Shown: piece by piece, positions 32,062 to 40,147 of the stretch
Numbering within the stretch: the first letter of the stretch is position 1
Layout: every line of letters begins with the position of its first letter
From: Nitrososphaerales archaeon
GTDB taxonomy: Archaea > Thermoproteota > Nitrososphaeria > Conexivisphaerales > UBA164
Direction: 5' to 3'
Length of the DNA: 42,670 nucleotides
NCBI GenBank assembly: GCA_023256355.1
Contig: JAGDXJ010000007.1
Span: 1 to 42,670 of the forward strand
Notes under the pieces: generated by a model
Databases searched by the model: none
Told to the model about the DNA's origin: nothing
Seen by the model: only the letters and a program-made list of their open reading frames with translations
Program-made: the position numbers and the translations under genes

Positions 32062-32374
32062 AGAGGCTAAAAGAAGGGCTGAAATATATGAAAATTTGTT
32101 ATCGTATCTGAAAACAGCATATTATGTAGTTAAAGGTTTAGATAAAAATGCAGAAATCTACATTTTTGGAAGTGTTGCCGATAAAAGGAATCTAATTTCA
32201 AGTGATATAGATCTACTTGTTGTAACCGATCTTCCTCCTGAAATTGTAATTGCAAAGCTTTGGGAAAATGGAATAACCGATCCATTTGAAATACACGTTG
32301 TAAAAAGTGAAACGCTGAACCTTTATAAACAAAGAACAAAACTAGAAAAAGTAGAATTTCCTGTTAGAACATAA
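32039..32374 (+). CDS. Minimal nucleotidyltransferase (MNT), antitoxin
   Basis: The 111-residue protein has the polymerase-beta-type motif IFGSVADKRNLISSDIDLLV: GS followed by the DxD metal pair that is needed for nucleotidyl transfer. MNT proteins of the type VII system AMPylate or otherwise block their HEPN toxins. The start is probably TTG at 32039 with GAGGTG seven bases upstream; ATG at 32024 is an alternative. It overlaps the HEPN gene by 23 bases. The order HEPN then MNT and the coupling support a toxin-antitoxin pair. Activity is inferred from family. Confidence 0.75.
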   Translation: MSERLLIEEAKRRAEIYENLLSYLKTAYYVVKGLDKNAEIYIFGSVADKRNLISSDIDLLVVTDLPPEIVIAKLWENGITDPFEIHVVKSETLNLYKQRTKLEKVEFPVRT

Positions 32375-33070
32375 AGATTTTTAGTTATTTGTTTAATAAC
32401 AAATTATAATAACATGCATCAAAAATTATTTAAATTTTTATTGCTAAAATTGATTATTTATTATTATAATGGTTTTGCATCTTCCTCAATAAGAAGATCT
32501 AAGAAATTATTATTTATTAATAATGGGATGAGCCTTAAAGTATATAGAATATCTTGAAGGGCACTTTCGCTTATTTTTTCTTCAGATCTTCCATTTTAAC
32601 TTTTAACTATACTCTGATCCTTTGTTCCATAGGCTAATAATTTCATAACGTTCCTATATTTTCCCCTACTTACTCTATACTTTAAAAAATCCTTTATTTC
32701 CCGTTTTGCTAGATTTACTGCATCCTTCAAAATGCTTTCCAGATCTCTGTCATGTTTGATCTTAGAAGATACATAACAAGTTAGCCATCCTATTATTTCG
32801 TTTAATTTACCTTTTTCAATTTTATCATCTTCTATTTTCTTAACTTCGCCAAATCTTTTTTCAAGTAGTCTATAAATTTTTCCTTATTTAACGTTTTTGT
32901 TTTAACTCTTAGATAAGCTTTGCCATATAATGAGGTTTTTGTTTAACCAAAGAAATGATGTAATACATTTATTTCAGATCCAGATATTATGAAAGATAAA
33001 TTTTCCAAATGACCGTATGCATATATTATATATGATGTAAGTAAATTAATTCATTCTGTATTTTAAAAGG
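32375..33070. other. AT-rich region around the decayed gene
   Basis: Apart from the disrupted minus-strand frames at 32596-32945, I see no gene here. The left part (32375-32595) is very AT-rich with several minus-strand stop codons. The right part (32946-33070) runs into the vapB promoter. Confidence 0.5.
32596..32945 (-). pseudogene. Frame-disrupted gene of unknown family
   Basis: Two adjacent minus-strand frames join into one plausible protein if a frameshift is assumed near 32860. The first part reads SLYGKAYLRVKTKTLNKEKF with IDYLK, and the second KRFGEVKKIEDDKIEKGKLN onward to KLLAYGTKDQSIVKS and a stop at 32596. Neither part has a normal start codon, and stops interrupt the upstream side. 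The long second part is rich in Lys/Glu and looks protein-like, so this is probably a decayed gene rather than chance. I do not recognise the family. It lies between the two toxin-antitoxin pairs, a typical place for debris from gene turnover. Confidence 0.4.
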
Positions 33071-33078
33071 TTTATAAA
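33064..33078 (+). promoter_or_regulatory. BRE/TATA promoter of vapBC
   Basis: TAAAAGG followed by TTTATAAA gives a clear BRE and TATA box about 40 bases upstream of the vapB ATG. The predicted transcript start near 33098-33102 keeps a GGTG ribosome site (33104) in the short leader. Confidence 0.6.
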
Positions 33079-33113
33079 CTTTGTATAGCTCTAAGTTTTA
33101 CTAGGTGTAACAT

Positions 33114-33368
33114 ATGGTTAAACTAAAATTAAAAATTGGTCCAAAAGGGCAAGTAATAATACCCAAGAAACTTAGAGAGGCATATAAAATAAAAGAGAAT
33201 GGTTATGTAATAGTTGAAGCCACTGATGATGGATTGATTATAAAGGGCCAACCAGATCTTAAAGAAGTTTTCTCGTGGGTAAGAGAAAGACAGAAAAAAC
33301 TATCAGGTCCAATAGCCAATCTAGGAGATTTAGCTAATGTATATCTTGAAGAGGAGTTTGAGGATTAA
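33114..33368 (+). CDS. vapB: AbrB/VapB-type antitoxin
   Basis: The 84-residue protein has an N-terminal SpoVT/AbrB swapped-hairpin DNA-binding domain: KIGPKGQVIIPKKLREAYKI followed by GYVIVEATDDGLIIKG. The C-terminal part (PDLKEVFSWVRERQKKLSGP) would wrap around the toxin. VapB proteins bind both the toxin and their own promoter. The ATG has GGTG six bases upstream, and a strong TATA box lies before it. The toxin frame begins at the stop of this gene in the -1 frame, which matters for how the toxin is started. Confidence 0.85.
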   Translation: MVKLKLKIGPKGQVIIPKKLREAYKIKENGYVIVEATDDGLIIKGQPDLKEVFSWVRERQKKLSGPIANLGDLANVYLEEEFED

Positions 33369-33769
33369 AATCTTTTATTGATTCTAGTTTTTTCATTTAT
33401 CTTAATGTTAAAGCAACTAATGAGATTATAGATAAAATCGAAAAATTCTTTTCTCATTTAAATAAAAACTACTATCTTTATACAAATGTATTAGTTTTAG
33501 ATGAAGTTCTTTACATATCTAAGAAAAAGTACAAAGTAGAATATAAAGATACCATGGAATTTATTGATAAGTTCATCATTCCTTATGTTACAATTCTTGG
33601 ACTTAGCCAAAACGAATATGAGTTATCAAAAGTATATATGTTAAGTTATGGGCTTAAACCTTCTGATGCGTTTCATTTAGCTACGATGAAAAATCATAAT
33701 ATAGAGATTATAGTAAGCGAAGATAAAGATTTTGATAAAATAAATGAAATTAAAAGGATATGGCTTTAA
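33365..33769 (+). CDS. vapC: PIN-domain VapC-type toxin lacking a canonical start
   Basis: The about 134-residue frame encodes a PIN RNase. The acidic set is complete: Asp in FIDSSFFIYL, Glu in VLVLDEVLY, Asp in GLKPSDAFHLATM, and Asp in IVSEDKDFDKI. Yet between the in-frame TGA at 33359-33361 and the first catalytic Asp there is no ATG, GTG or TTG. The first ATG (33554) would remove half the domain. The frame is -1 relative to vapB and opens at the vapB stop. Options are a -1 ribosomal frameshift at GAT-TAA-AAT that fuses toxin to antitoxin, a non-standard start, or a recent start mutation. The catalytic part looks intact. Confidence 0.65.
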   Translation, partial: LKSFIDSSFFIYLNVKATNEIIDKIEKFFSHLNKNYYLYTNVLVLDEVLYISKKKYKVEYKDTMEFIDKFIIPYVTILGLSQNEYELSKVYMLSYGLKPSDAFHLATMKNHNIEIIVSEDKDFDKINEIKRIWL

Positions 33770-33772
33770 GTC

Positions 33773-35200
33773 TTATTTTATTTTCTTAATCTTTATAGCA
33801 ATATCATATGGATAATACTGATTATTCTCTATTAAGCTTTTCCCGTCTGTTCCTTTAGGAATAGGTAGTCCTAGAGAAGATAAAATAGTAGGAGTAATAT
33901 CATAATTTGTTAAAGGCTCTTTTAATGTGATTTTCCTATTATAGATTTTTTCTCCATACGCTATAAATACTCCGTATATGTGGTGGTTTGTCCTCAAATC
34001 AAATCTTAGCCTTGAGAATGATAAAGGCTGTAAAGAAAAATCTAAATAAATTCTATCAATAAACTTAGGCATTATAATAGCAGAAGGAAATTCTGGATAA
34101 AATGAACCCTTAAATAAATCCTCTGTCTTTACAATTTTAATATACTTAGAGATTTCATCTTTATCTATTAATTTCATGTATAGAGCTCTTTGCTTGTCAT
34201 TTAAAAAATACGAAACCCATACATCAGCTGGATCATGCATATCATACGTTATGCTAAGTTTATCCATTTCTGTTTCATAACCCTTCCAGGCCTCTTCTTG
34301 GCTTAGTTTATACAGTTCATTTCTTTCCCTTAAGACATTGAAATACCTTCTAATTATAGTTTTCTTTATAATAACTCTCATAGGTATTTTAAAAAATAAT
34401 GATAGCTTATCATTTATGGTATAAAAAGAAGTAAATAAATCATAATTTCTCTTTTTTTCTATCAGTGGTATTAAAGGATTTGCATAGTATCTATATGAGC
34501 CTAGGCCATGATCTGAAACTATGAAAATATTTTTGCTCTTTTTAATTATTTCTCCCAATAGAGAATCTATCATATTCCATATTTCTCTTGATTTTTTCTT
34601 AACATTTAATACTTCATGGGAATCTTTATGAAAAGTCTGATCCGGGAAAGGCAATACAATGGAAACAAAATCATAGTCTTTTTCATTCAGGATATTCTCT
34701 AAGCCTTTTATATAAGATTTTGTTTTATCATAAGGATTTAAAGATGGATTAAAGTAATTCAAGTATTTTCTGAGAAAATCAGAATTTGTTTCTACCTTTG
34801 GTGCAATTAATGTGTCTGTAATTAAATCTAAATTTTTTGTATACCAGTTACCATTAATCGGCCATGTTAATGGATAATTTATCGATAAAGTACTCAAACC
34901 CTTAAATGCTGTTATTTCAAAAACTCTAGGATATTTAACGTCAAAGCTTTGATAATATCTCCACATAGGTTTTCCATTATTGTTGTAAATTTTTGTAAAA
35001 CCCCAAATTCCATGTTTTGCGGGATTAACGCCAGTAGCTATGCTTGTCCATTCTATTGGTGTAACAGGAGGTATTGATATTAAACCGTGTAATTGTCCAT
35101 TCTCAATAATTTTTCTTAAATTTCTTAACTCCAACTTTTTTAATGCATTACTAAGTATTTGAGGTGATAGGCCGTCAAGGCCTAGCATTATTGATTTCAT
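33773..35200 (-). CDS. Alkaline-phosphatase-superfamily phosphodiesterase
   Basis: The 475-residue protein belongs to the type I phosphodiesterase/nucleotide pyrophosphatase group. Metal ligands and nucleophile are visible: Asp9 in LGLDGL, the nucleophile Thr52 in PIEWTSIATGVNPAKHGIWG, LPFPDQTFHKDSH with Asp and His, FIVSDHGLG with Asp-His, and NHHIYGVFIAYG with the last His. It ends with DITPTILSSLGLP, typical of the family. Substrate (nucleotide sugar, phospholipid or other phosphodiester) cannot be told from sequence. No signal peptide is seen, so it is likely cytoplasmic. It stands alone, convergent with vapC. Confidence 0.85.
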   Translation of the reverse strand: MKSIMLGLDGLSPQILSNALKKLELRNLRKIIENGQLHGLISIPPVTPIEWTSIATGVNPAKHGIWGFTKIYNNNGKPMWRYYQSFDVKYPRVFEITAFKGLSTLSINYPLTWPINGNWYTKNLDLITDTLIAPKVETNSDFLRKYLNYFNPSLNPYDKTKSYIKGLENILNEKDYDFVSIVLPFPDQTFHKDSHEVLNVKKKSREIWNMIDSLLGEIIKKSKNIFIVSDHGLGSYRYYANPLIPLIEKKRNYDLFTSFYTINDKLSLFFKIPMRVIIKKTIIRRYFNVLRERNELYKLSQEEAWKGYETEMDKLSITYDMHDPADVWVSYFLNDKQRALYMKLIDKDEISKYIKIVKTEDLFKGSFYPEFPSAIIMPKFIDRIYLDFSLQPLSFSRLRFDLRTNHHIYGVFIAYGEKIYNRKITLKEPLTNYDITPTILSSLGLPIPKGTDGKSLIENNQYYPYDIAIKIKKIK

Positions 35201-35344
35201 TTCTTAATTCCCTTTTATTTTTAACTTTATCCCTTTAAATTTTAATGTTAAATAGATCACCTCTTTCATATACTAAATGATGAGGTTTTCATAATTTTTA
35301 AAATATTTATAATATGAATGGTATAGTGTGAAAGAAGTGGAAAA

Positions 35345-35352
35345 GTATTTAA
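35345..35352 (+). promoter_or_regulatory. TATA box of the substrate-binding protein gene
   Basis: GTATTTAA, preceded by GAAAA, lies about 45 bases upstream of the ATG at 35394. The expected transcript start near 35373 leaves a short leader that includes AAAGGTGAG, a strong ribosome site four bases from the ATG. The gene was therefore well expressed before its disruption. Confidence 0.5.
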
Positions 35353-35393
35353 GTGGGCATAAATTCTGATATTAGCAAAAGAAAGGTGAGCGT

Positions 35394-36641
35394 ATGAAAG
35401 GTGTTTCGAAAGGAATAATTGCAGTAATAGTTGTTGTAATAATAGTTATTGTAGGAGGGGTAGCTGCTTATTATGCAACTAAAAAACCCTCTGTAACCAC
35501 TTCTACAACATCTACTTCTACAACCACAACATCTTCTGTTCCGCCTGTAACATCTACCTCTACAACAACATCTGTTTCTTCCTTATCTCCAGTTGCAGTC
35601 TCAACATATGCAACGGTAGCAGGAACACCAATTAATTTCGTATTATCTTCATTTACTCCATCAAGTAATAAATACGCACTGTTTTATCCAGGTAATGGTA
35701 AAGTAATAAACACAACATCACAATACGTTAACGTAACATATAATTACCCAGGTCATTACTTAGTTTACTATAACGTATATCAAAATGGAGTCTTAACAGG
35801 TTCATCATTATCAAACCTAATAGAAATAACAGTTGCACCAAGCATACCTGAAAGCTTAGCTCCATTAGTTACAGTCCCAACAATTACTTTTAACATAACA
35901 AGAAACCCAACAGCACCTGTTTTCACAACAGGTGAAACGGTTTATCTATCAGGAGGTTTCTTACAGCCACCATCAGGTCAAAACATGACAATATATGAGT
36001 ATGTATGGAATTTTGGTAATGGACAAACACAAACAGTTATGGCAAACCAAACAACTTTCTTACCAGAAACAAATCCTGTTAACGTAACATATAGTTCACC
36101 TGGTCTATATGCAGTATCATTAACAGTTGTTACTAAAAACGTATCATCAGGAAAAACATATAATTATACAACATATCAAACAGTTGCAGTATCAGGAAAT
36201 AGTATAACGTTTTCACTCTTTAAATTTTCAAGTAATGTACCTAGTCCAGGAGTTATACAAGTAGCAGAAAACCAACCTGGTGGACCATATTCTTTGGACC
36301 CTGATATAGACTATGAAGTAGTAGGGTTTGAAGTCATAGCCAATGTTTACCAAACATTATTGCTATATAATGGGTCAAACACTACATCATTTATTCCATA
36401 TGCAGCATCTGAAGTGCCATCAGTTCAAAACGGCTTAATAAAGAATAATTATACAGAATATATATTCCCTATAAGATCAGGTTTATACTTCTCAAACGGA
36501 GATCCCGTAACAGCATATGATGTTTGGTATTCAATAATAAGGGCTTTGTTATTTGTTGGAGGTTTGCCCGGGACTCCAGATTGGATAATAGCTCAATATT
36601 TAGTACCAAATGTAACAGCCGTCGTCAACAGTTTCCGATAA
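35394..36641 (+). pseudogene. N-terminal part of substrate-binding protein, split by IS607
   Basis: The first 409 codons of a solute-binding protein are intact, then the frame enters the insertion element at about 36621 and stops at 36641. The product has an N-terminal membrane anchor (GIIAVIVVVIIVIVGGVAAY), a Thr/Ser-rich stalk (about residues 35-65, likely glycosylated), two PKD-like beta domains (YNYPGHYLVYYNV and YVWNFGNGQTQT...YSSPGLYAVSLTV), and the start of an SBP_bac_5 peptide-type binding domain (YFSNGDPVTAYDVWYSIIRA). The remainder resumes at 38553. Such anchored binding proteins feed ABC importers in Sulfolobales-like archaea. The fragment lacks most of the binding domain and cannot work alone. 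Confidence 0.88.
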
Positions 36642-36691
36642 ACCGTGAAGTTTATATACTTTGTATGTGAATTTAATTATGGTGCTGAACG

Positions 36692-37276
36692 ATGCTGAGG
36701 CCTAAGGAAGTATGCCAACGCTTAGGAATATCATACCGTACGTTACAGAGCTATGTTAAGAAAGGGTACATAAAACCAGTAATATTAGAAAGTGGAAAGT
36801 GGAGGTTCAAGGAAGAAGATGTTGAAAAGTTAATGGGAATAGTAAGGAAGAGGAAAGTAATACTATACGCTAGGGTGTCATCAAACACACAAAAAGATGA
36901 CTTGGTAAACCAAGTAAAATACCTTGAGGAGCAAGTTAAGGATTACGACCAAGTAATAACAGACGTTGGATCTGGGTTAAACATGAAGAGGAAGGGATTC
37001 CTCAAGCTGTTGAGGATGATACTGAATAACGAGGTATTAAAAGTTGTTGTTGCTTACCCAGACAGGCTAGTTAGGTTCAATTTCGAGATAATTGAGGAAG
37101 TATGCAAAGCACACAACTGTGAAATAGTAGTGTTAGACAATGAGGACAAAACACCAGAACAAGAGTTAATAGAGGACTTAATTTCCATACTGGTATCGTT
37201 CAGTGGAAAACTCTACGGTATGAGGAGTCATAAATACGAAAATGTGAAGAAGTGTGTTGAGGAACTTAAGAATTAG
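36692..37276 (+). CDS. tnpA: IS607 TnpA serine recombinase
   Basis: The 194-residue transposase has the IS607 layout. A MerR-like helix-turn-helix is N-terminal (RPKEVCQRLGISYRTLQSYV, then KWRFKEEDVEKL), followed by a serine-recombinase catalytic domain. The nucleophile is Ser63 in LYARVSSNTQKDDL, and the conserved arginines appear in YPDRLVRF. A C-terminal helical part ends the protein. It acts by excision to a circle and integration at short target sites without duplications. GGTG stands seven bases before the ATG. Length and motifs look complete, so it is likely functional. Confidence 0.94.
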   Translation: MLRPKEVCQRLGISYRTLQSYVKKGYIKPVILESGKWRFKEEDVEKLMGIVRKRKVILYARVSSNTQKDDLVNQVKYLEEQVKDYDQVITDVGSGLNMKRKGFLKLLRMILNNEVLKVVVAYPDRLVRFNFEIIEEVCKAHNCEIVVLDNEDKTPEQELIEDLISILVSFSGKLYGMRSHKYENVKKCVEELKN

Positions 37277-38540
37277 AAGTTTTACCCCAGAGGAGGAGTA
37301 CGTTTACATAACGTACTCCATCAATAACGATAAAAAGGAGGAAAGCAAGATATTAATAGAGAACTACAGAGTCCTATTGCAGAAAGCTTTAGACTACTTG
37401 TGGGTGAAAGTTGAGAAAAAAGAAGTGAAGAAGGGTAAGAAAGTCATCACGAAGGTTAAAATAACCTTGCCTAAGAAAAAGGAAGTGTACAAGGTGTTAA
37501 GAAATGAGTTAGAGAAAATTAACGTTTTGGCTTCCCACTACGTTGACAAAGCAATAAACGATGCTTACTCGATCTTAAAGGCTTGGAGGAGGAGAGTTGA
37601 AAAGGGAAAAGCTTCAATGAGGAAACCAACACTGAGGAAGGTTTACGTTAGAATAAAGTCAACTCTTAGGAAAGTTGAGGGTGAGGGTGTAAGGATTACT
37701 GTAAGACCTTATCAGTATATTACCTTTTCTTGGTCTCACAAATGGTTCTCTAGACGGGTTAAGGGACTAGAACTGGGTGAACCTGTGATAAAGGAGGATA
37801 AGGTGTATTTACCATTCCGTTATAAATTAAAGTGGTCAACCCCCCTAGATTTTCTCTCTATTGACAGCAACTTATACACATTGGATGCCTATGATGGAGA
37901 GAAGTTCGTTACATTTTCAATCAAGGAGTTGTACAGTCTAAAATACGGTATGGAGTTAAAGAGGAGTAAAATACAATCTTTTGCTTCTAAACACGACAAG
38001 AAGGGGAAGGAATTGTTAAGAAAGTATTCTCACAGAGAGAGGAATAGAGTTAGGGATTATATTCACAAGTTCGTGAACAAACTATTGGAGATGTATCCCT
38101 TGACTACGTTTGCTGTTGAAAAACTGAATAAACAAGAGATGTTTAGAGATGCTAACGAAAATTTGTCTAAGAAGATTTCCAAAACTGTTTGGAAAACTGT
38201 TCACAGTGTTCTTAAATACAAGGCCCCACTTTATGGTTCCTTTGTTAAGGAGGTTAACCCTCATCTTACTTCCAAGTCCTGCCCCAGATGTGGATGGGTT
38301 TCCCGAAAGGTCGGCAGGACTTTTAGGTGTGAAAGGTGTGGGTTCACCTTAGATAGGCAATTAAATGCTTCCCTCAACATATTTCTCAAGATGTGCGGGT
38401 TTTCCCACATACGTGAAATACCGCGGGTGTGGGTTGGGGTTATCCCGCTAAAGGGGCGGAGGAGCGTGAACGGGTTATCCCGTGACCCTGGTGAAGCCCA
38501 AGGGCTGAGAATTAGATACAAATTCATGAAAATTCAATGA
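37254..38540 (+). CDS. tnpB: TnpB RNA-guided nuclease of the IS607 element
   Basis: TnpB is the ancestor-type relative of Cas12 that cuts DNA under guidance of an omega RNA and helps keep its element in place. The 428-residue protein has a RuvC-like fold with Asp204 (FLSIDSNLYTLDAYDG), Glu289 (TTFAVEKLNKQ) and Asp367 (LDRQLNASLNI), and a zinc finger between the last two (CPRCG...CERCG, Cys343, Cys346, Cys359, Cys362). All catalytic residues are present. It starts at GTG 37254 (or TTG 37257) within the tnpA end. The 3' part, rich in hairpins, overlaps the predicted omega RNA. Confidence 0.94.
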   Translation: MLRNLRIRSFTPEEEYVYITYSINNDKKEESKILIENYRVLLQKALDYLWVKVEKKEVKKGKKVITKVKITLPKKKEVYKVLRNELEKINVLASHYVDKAINDAYSILKAWRRRVEKGKASMRKPTLRKVYVRIKSTLRKVEGEGVRITVRPYQYITFSWSHKWFSRRVKGLELGEPVIKEDKVYLPFRYKLKWSTPLDFLSIDSNLYTLDAYDGEKFVTFSIKELYSLKYGMELKRSKIQSFASKHDKKGKELLRKYSHRERNRVRDYIHKFVNKLLEMYPLTTFAVEKLNKQEMFRDANENLSKKISKTVWKTVHSVLKYKAPLYGSFVKEVNPHLTSKSCPRCGWVSRKVGRTFRCERCGFTLDRQLNASLNIFLKMCGFSHIREIPRVWVGVIPLKGRRSVNGLSRDPGEAQGLRIRYKFMKIQ

Positions 38541-38553
38541 AGCCCAAACCCCG
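38390..38553 (+). ncRNA. Predicted omega RNA scaffold at the tnpB 3' end
   Basis: The last 160 bases of the element are GC-rich and form several hairpins: CGGG/CCCG with loop TTAT at 38471-38482 and AGCCC/GGGCT with loop AA at 38495-38506. TGAAGCCCAA occurs twice (38492 and 38538), so GGGCT at 38502 could also pair with the second copy to form a pseudoknot near the end. In TnpB elements the guide is the flanking sequence just beyond the right end, here starting at about 38554. Placement follows the family; the exact RNA ends are not known. Confidence 0.5.
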
Positions 38554-40040
38554 GTGTTCCCATAGTTTCTTCACCAAACGATACACAAGCATTTGAAGAA
38601 ATAATGAACTCAGTAACTTATAACAATCAAACAAATGAAGTAATATTCCACTTATATAGACCTACTGCGCCACAAGCATTATTTACAGCATTAGCAGATC
38701 CATTAAGCACAGGTATATTAGATGCTAAATGGTTAGAGCAAGTTGGTGCAGGTATTAATTTCACACCTGCAGGCTTTTATCAGTATGAACAACAAGCTAA
38801 CGTAGGTAATTATAACCAAGTCGTTGAATGGAGTCCAATGGGTTCAGGTCCATATATGGTAAAATCTTTAACACCAGGCCAAAGCATTGTATTAGCACCA
38901 AATCCATACTATAATGGTGTTCCAGGAGTACCTAAACCAAACGATACAGTTATAATATATTGGGTTAAAGATCCAAACACAGCGTATGAAATGTTTGCAT
39001 CAGGTCAAGCAGATATTTTAGAGGACATACCAACTCAATATATACCATTGGTAGAACAACTAGAAAGCCAAGGTCAAGCAAAAATTTATTCATTCCCAGC
39101 ATTAACAGAATTATTTTATGTTTTTAATGCGAATATAAGCCAGCCCAATTTAAAGGCTTTAGGAAGTCAATACAGTATACCTTCATATTACTTTGCAAAT
39201 CCATTAGTTAGGAAGGCATTTGCCTATGCATTTAATTATACAGAATATTTAAATGATATTCTAGGAAATGAGAAATATCATTTTAATTTTGGTAACTATT
39301 ATTGTGGAGTTATAATACCTGGATTACCTTATTATGTTCCTCCAAGTGAATTAACAGGCTGCCCAACATTTAATTTAACTTATGCAAAGCAATTAATGGA
39401 AGAATCAGGTTTTTACAACATAACAGTTAACTTCCCAATAGTTATATTTAGCGGAGATTTAACGGACTTTACTGGTGCCCAGATGTGGTCCCAATTATTA
39501 AATGAAATGGATCCCAATATACATGCAACTCCAATTTATATGCCTGGATCGACTATGATGAGCTATTGGGTTCCTGGATTAAATGGTCAGCCAATATTTA
39601 CAGGAGGATGGATAGCAGACTTTCCCCTGGCATCTGACTTTACAAACGCTATGTATTTACAAGGAGGATTCTTCCCAGCAGGTGCAGGTTGGAACGTATC
39701 ATATTTCGAAAATCTAAGTAAGTACTTCGCGTCAAAAGGAAACATGACTTTAGCAAACATATTTGCAAACGAGTCAAAAGAATATAATGAATTAAACACA
39801 TTAATAGAGGAAGCTAATAACGCTGCTTTATCAGGCAATAATAATTTAGCGGCTGTTTATTATAAAGAAGCTGAGCAAATAGCTGTTAACCTTTATTTAT
39901 ATGTTTATACTTATCAAGAAAACATGTATTGGATAATCAAACCTTATATGATACCATATAAGAATCAAATAAGCTACCAAGAAAATCCAATGATAGGTGG
40001 CGGAGGAGATTCATTATTCTATTGGTGGTTTAAAGGATAA
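38553..40040 (+). pseudogene. C-terminal part of substrate-binding protein, split by IS607
   Basis: The frame resumes at GGT 38553 with GVPIVSSPNDTQAF and continues for 495 codons to a TAA. It contains most of the SBP_bac_5 binding domain: SPMGSGPYMVKSLTPGQSIV, NPYYNGVPGVPKPNDTVIIY, FASGQADILEDIPTQYIP and NPLVRKAFAYAFNYTEYL, all typical of dipeptide/oligopeptide-binding proteins (DppA/OppA). Joined to the first part it would make about 904 residues. The first ATG in this fragment is at 38604, but no promoter or ribosome site precedes it, so it is probably silent. No ABC permease or ATPase gene is adjacent; a transporter elsewhere or loss of function is possible. Confidence 0.88.
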
Positions 40041-40075
40041 ATTAAATTTTTATTTATTTTTATTTATTTTTATGT
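40041..40075 (+). terminator. T-rich terminator after the binding-protein gene
   Basis: Directly after the TAA at 40040, the plus strand has repeated runs of five T separated by A (TTTTTATTTATTTTTATT and on). Archaeal RNA polymerase terminates on such oligo-T tracts without needing a hairpin. Confidence 0.5.
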
Positions 40076-40147
40076 GAAAGCTTATAATCTTCTAGATCTA
40101 TGTATCTATAGGAAATATAAATGGGATAAATATACTAGGTGAATAAT

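Larger units (their letters stand above)
36622..38553 (+). mobile_element. IS607-family insertion sequence with tnpA and tnpB
   Basis: The element is about 1,932 bp and carries a serine-recombinase tnpA and an intact tnpB that overlap by 23 bases. Ends were set by the interrupted host gene. The left copy of CCG is 36619-36621 and the right copy is 38551-38553. Deleting the element with one CCG gives codons GTA-ACA-GCC-GGT-GTT-CCC and restores a single frame. IS607 elements have no inverted repeats and recombine at a dinucleotide, usually GG; the rebuilt target contains CCGG. A TATA box (36651-36658) inside the left end can drive tnpA. Both proteins look complete, so the element may be active. 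Confidence 0.9.

Noticed and set aside
38149-38527. Additional small frames on both strands in the 3' part of tnpB
   Set aside because: They coincide with the intact tnpB zinc finger and RNA scaffold and show no independent features.
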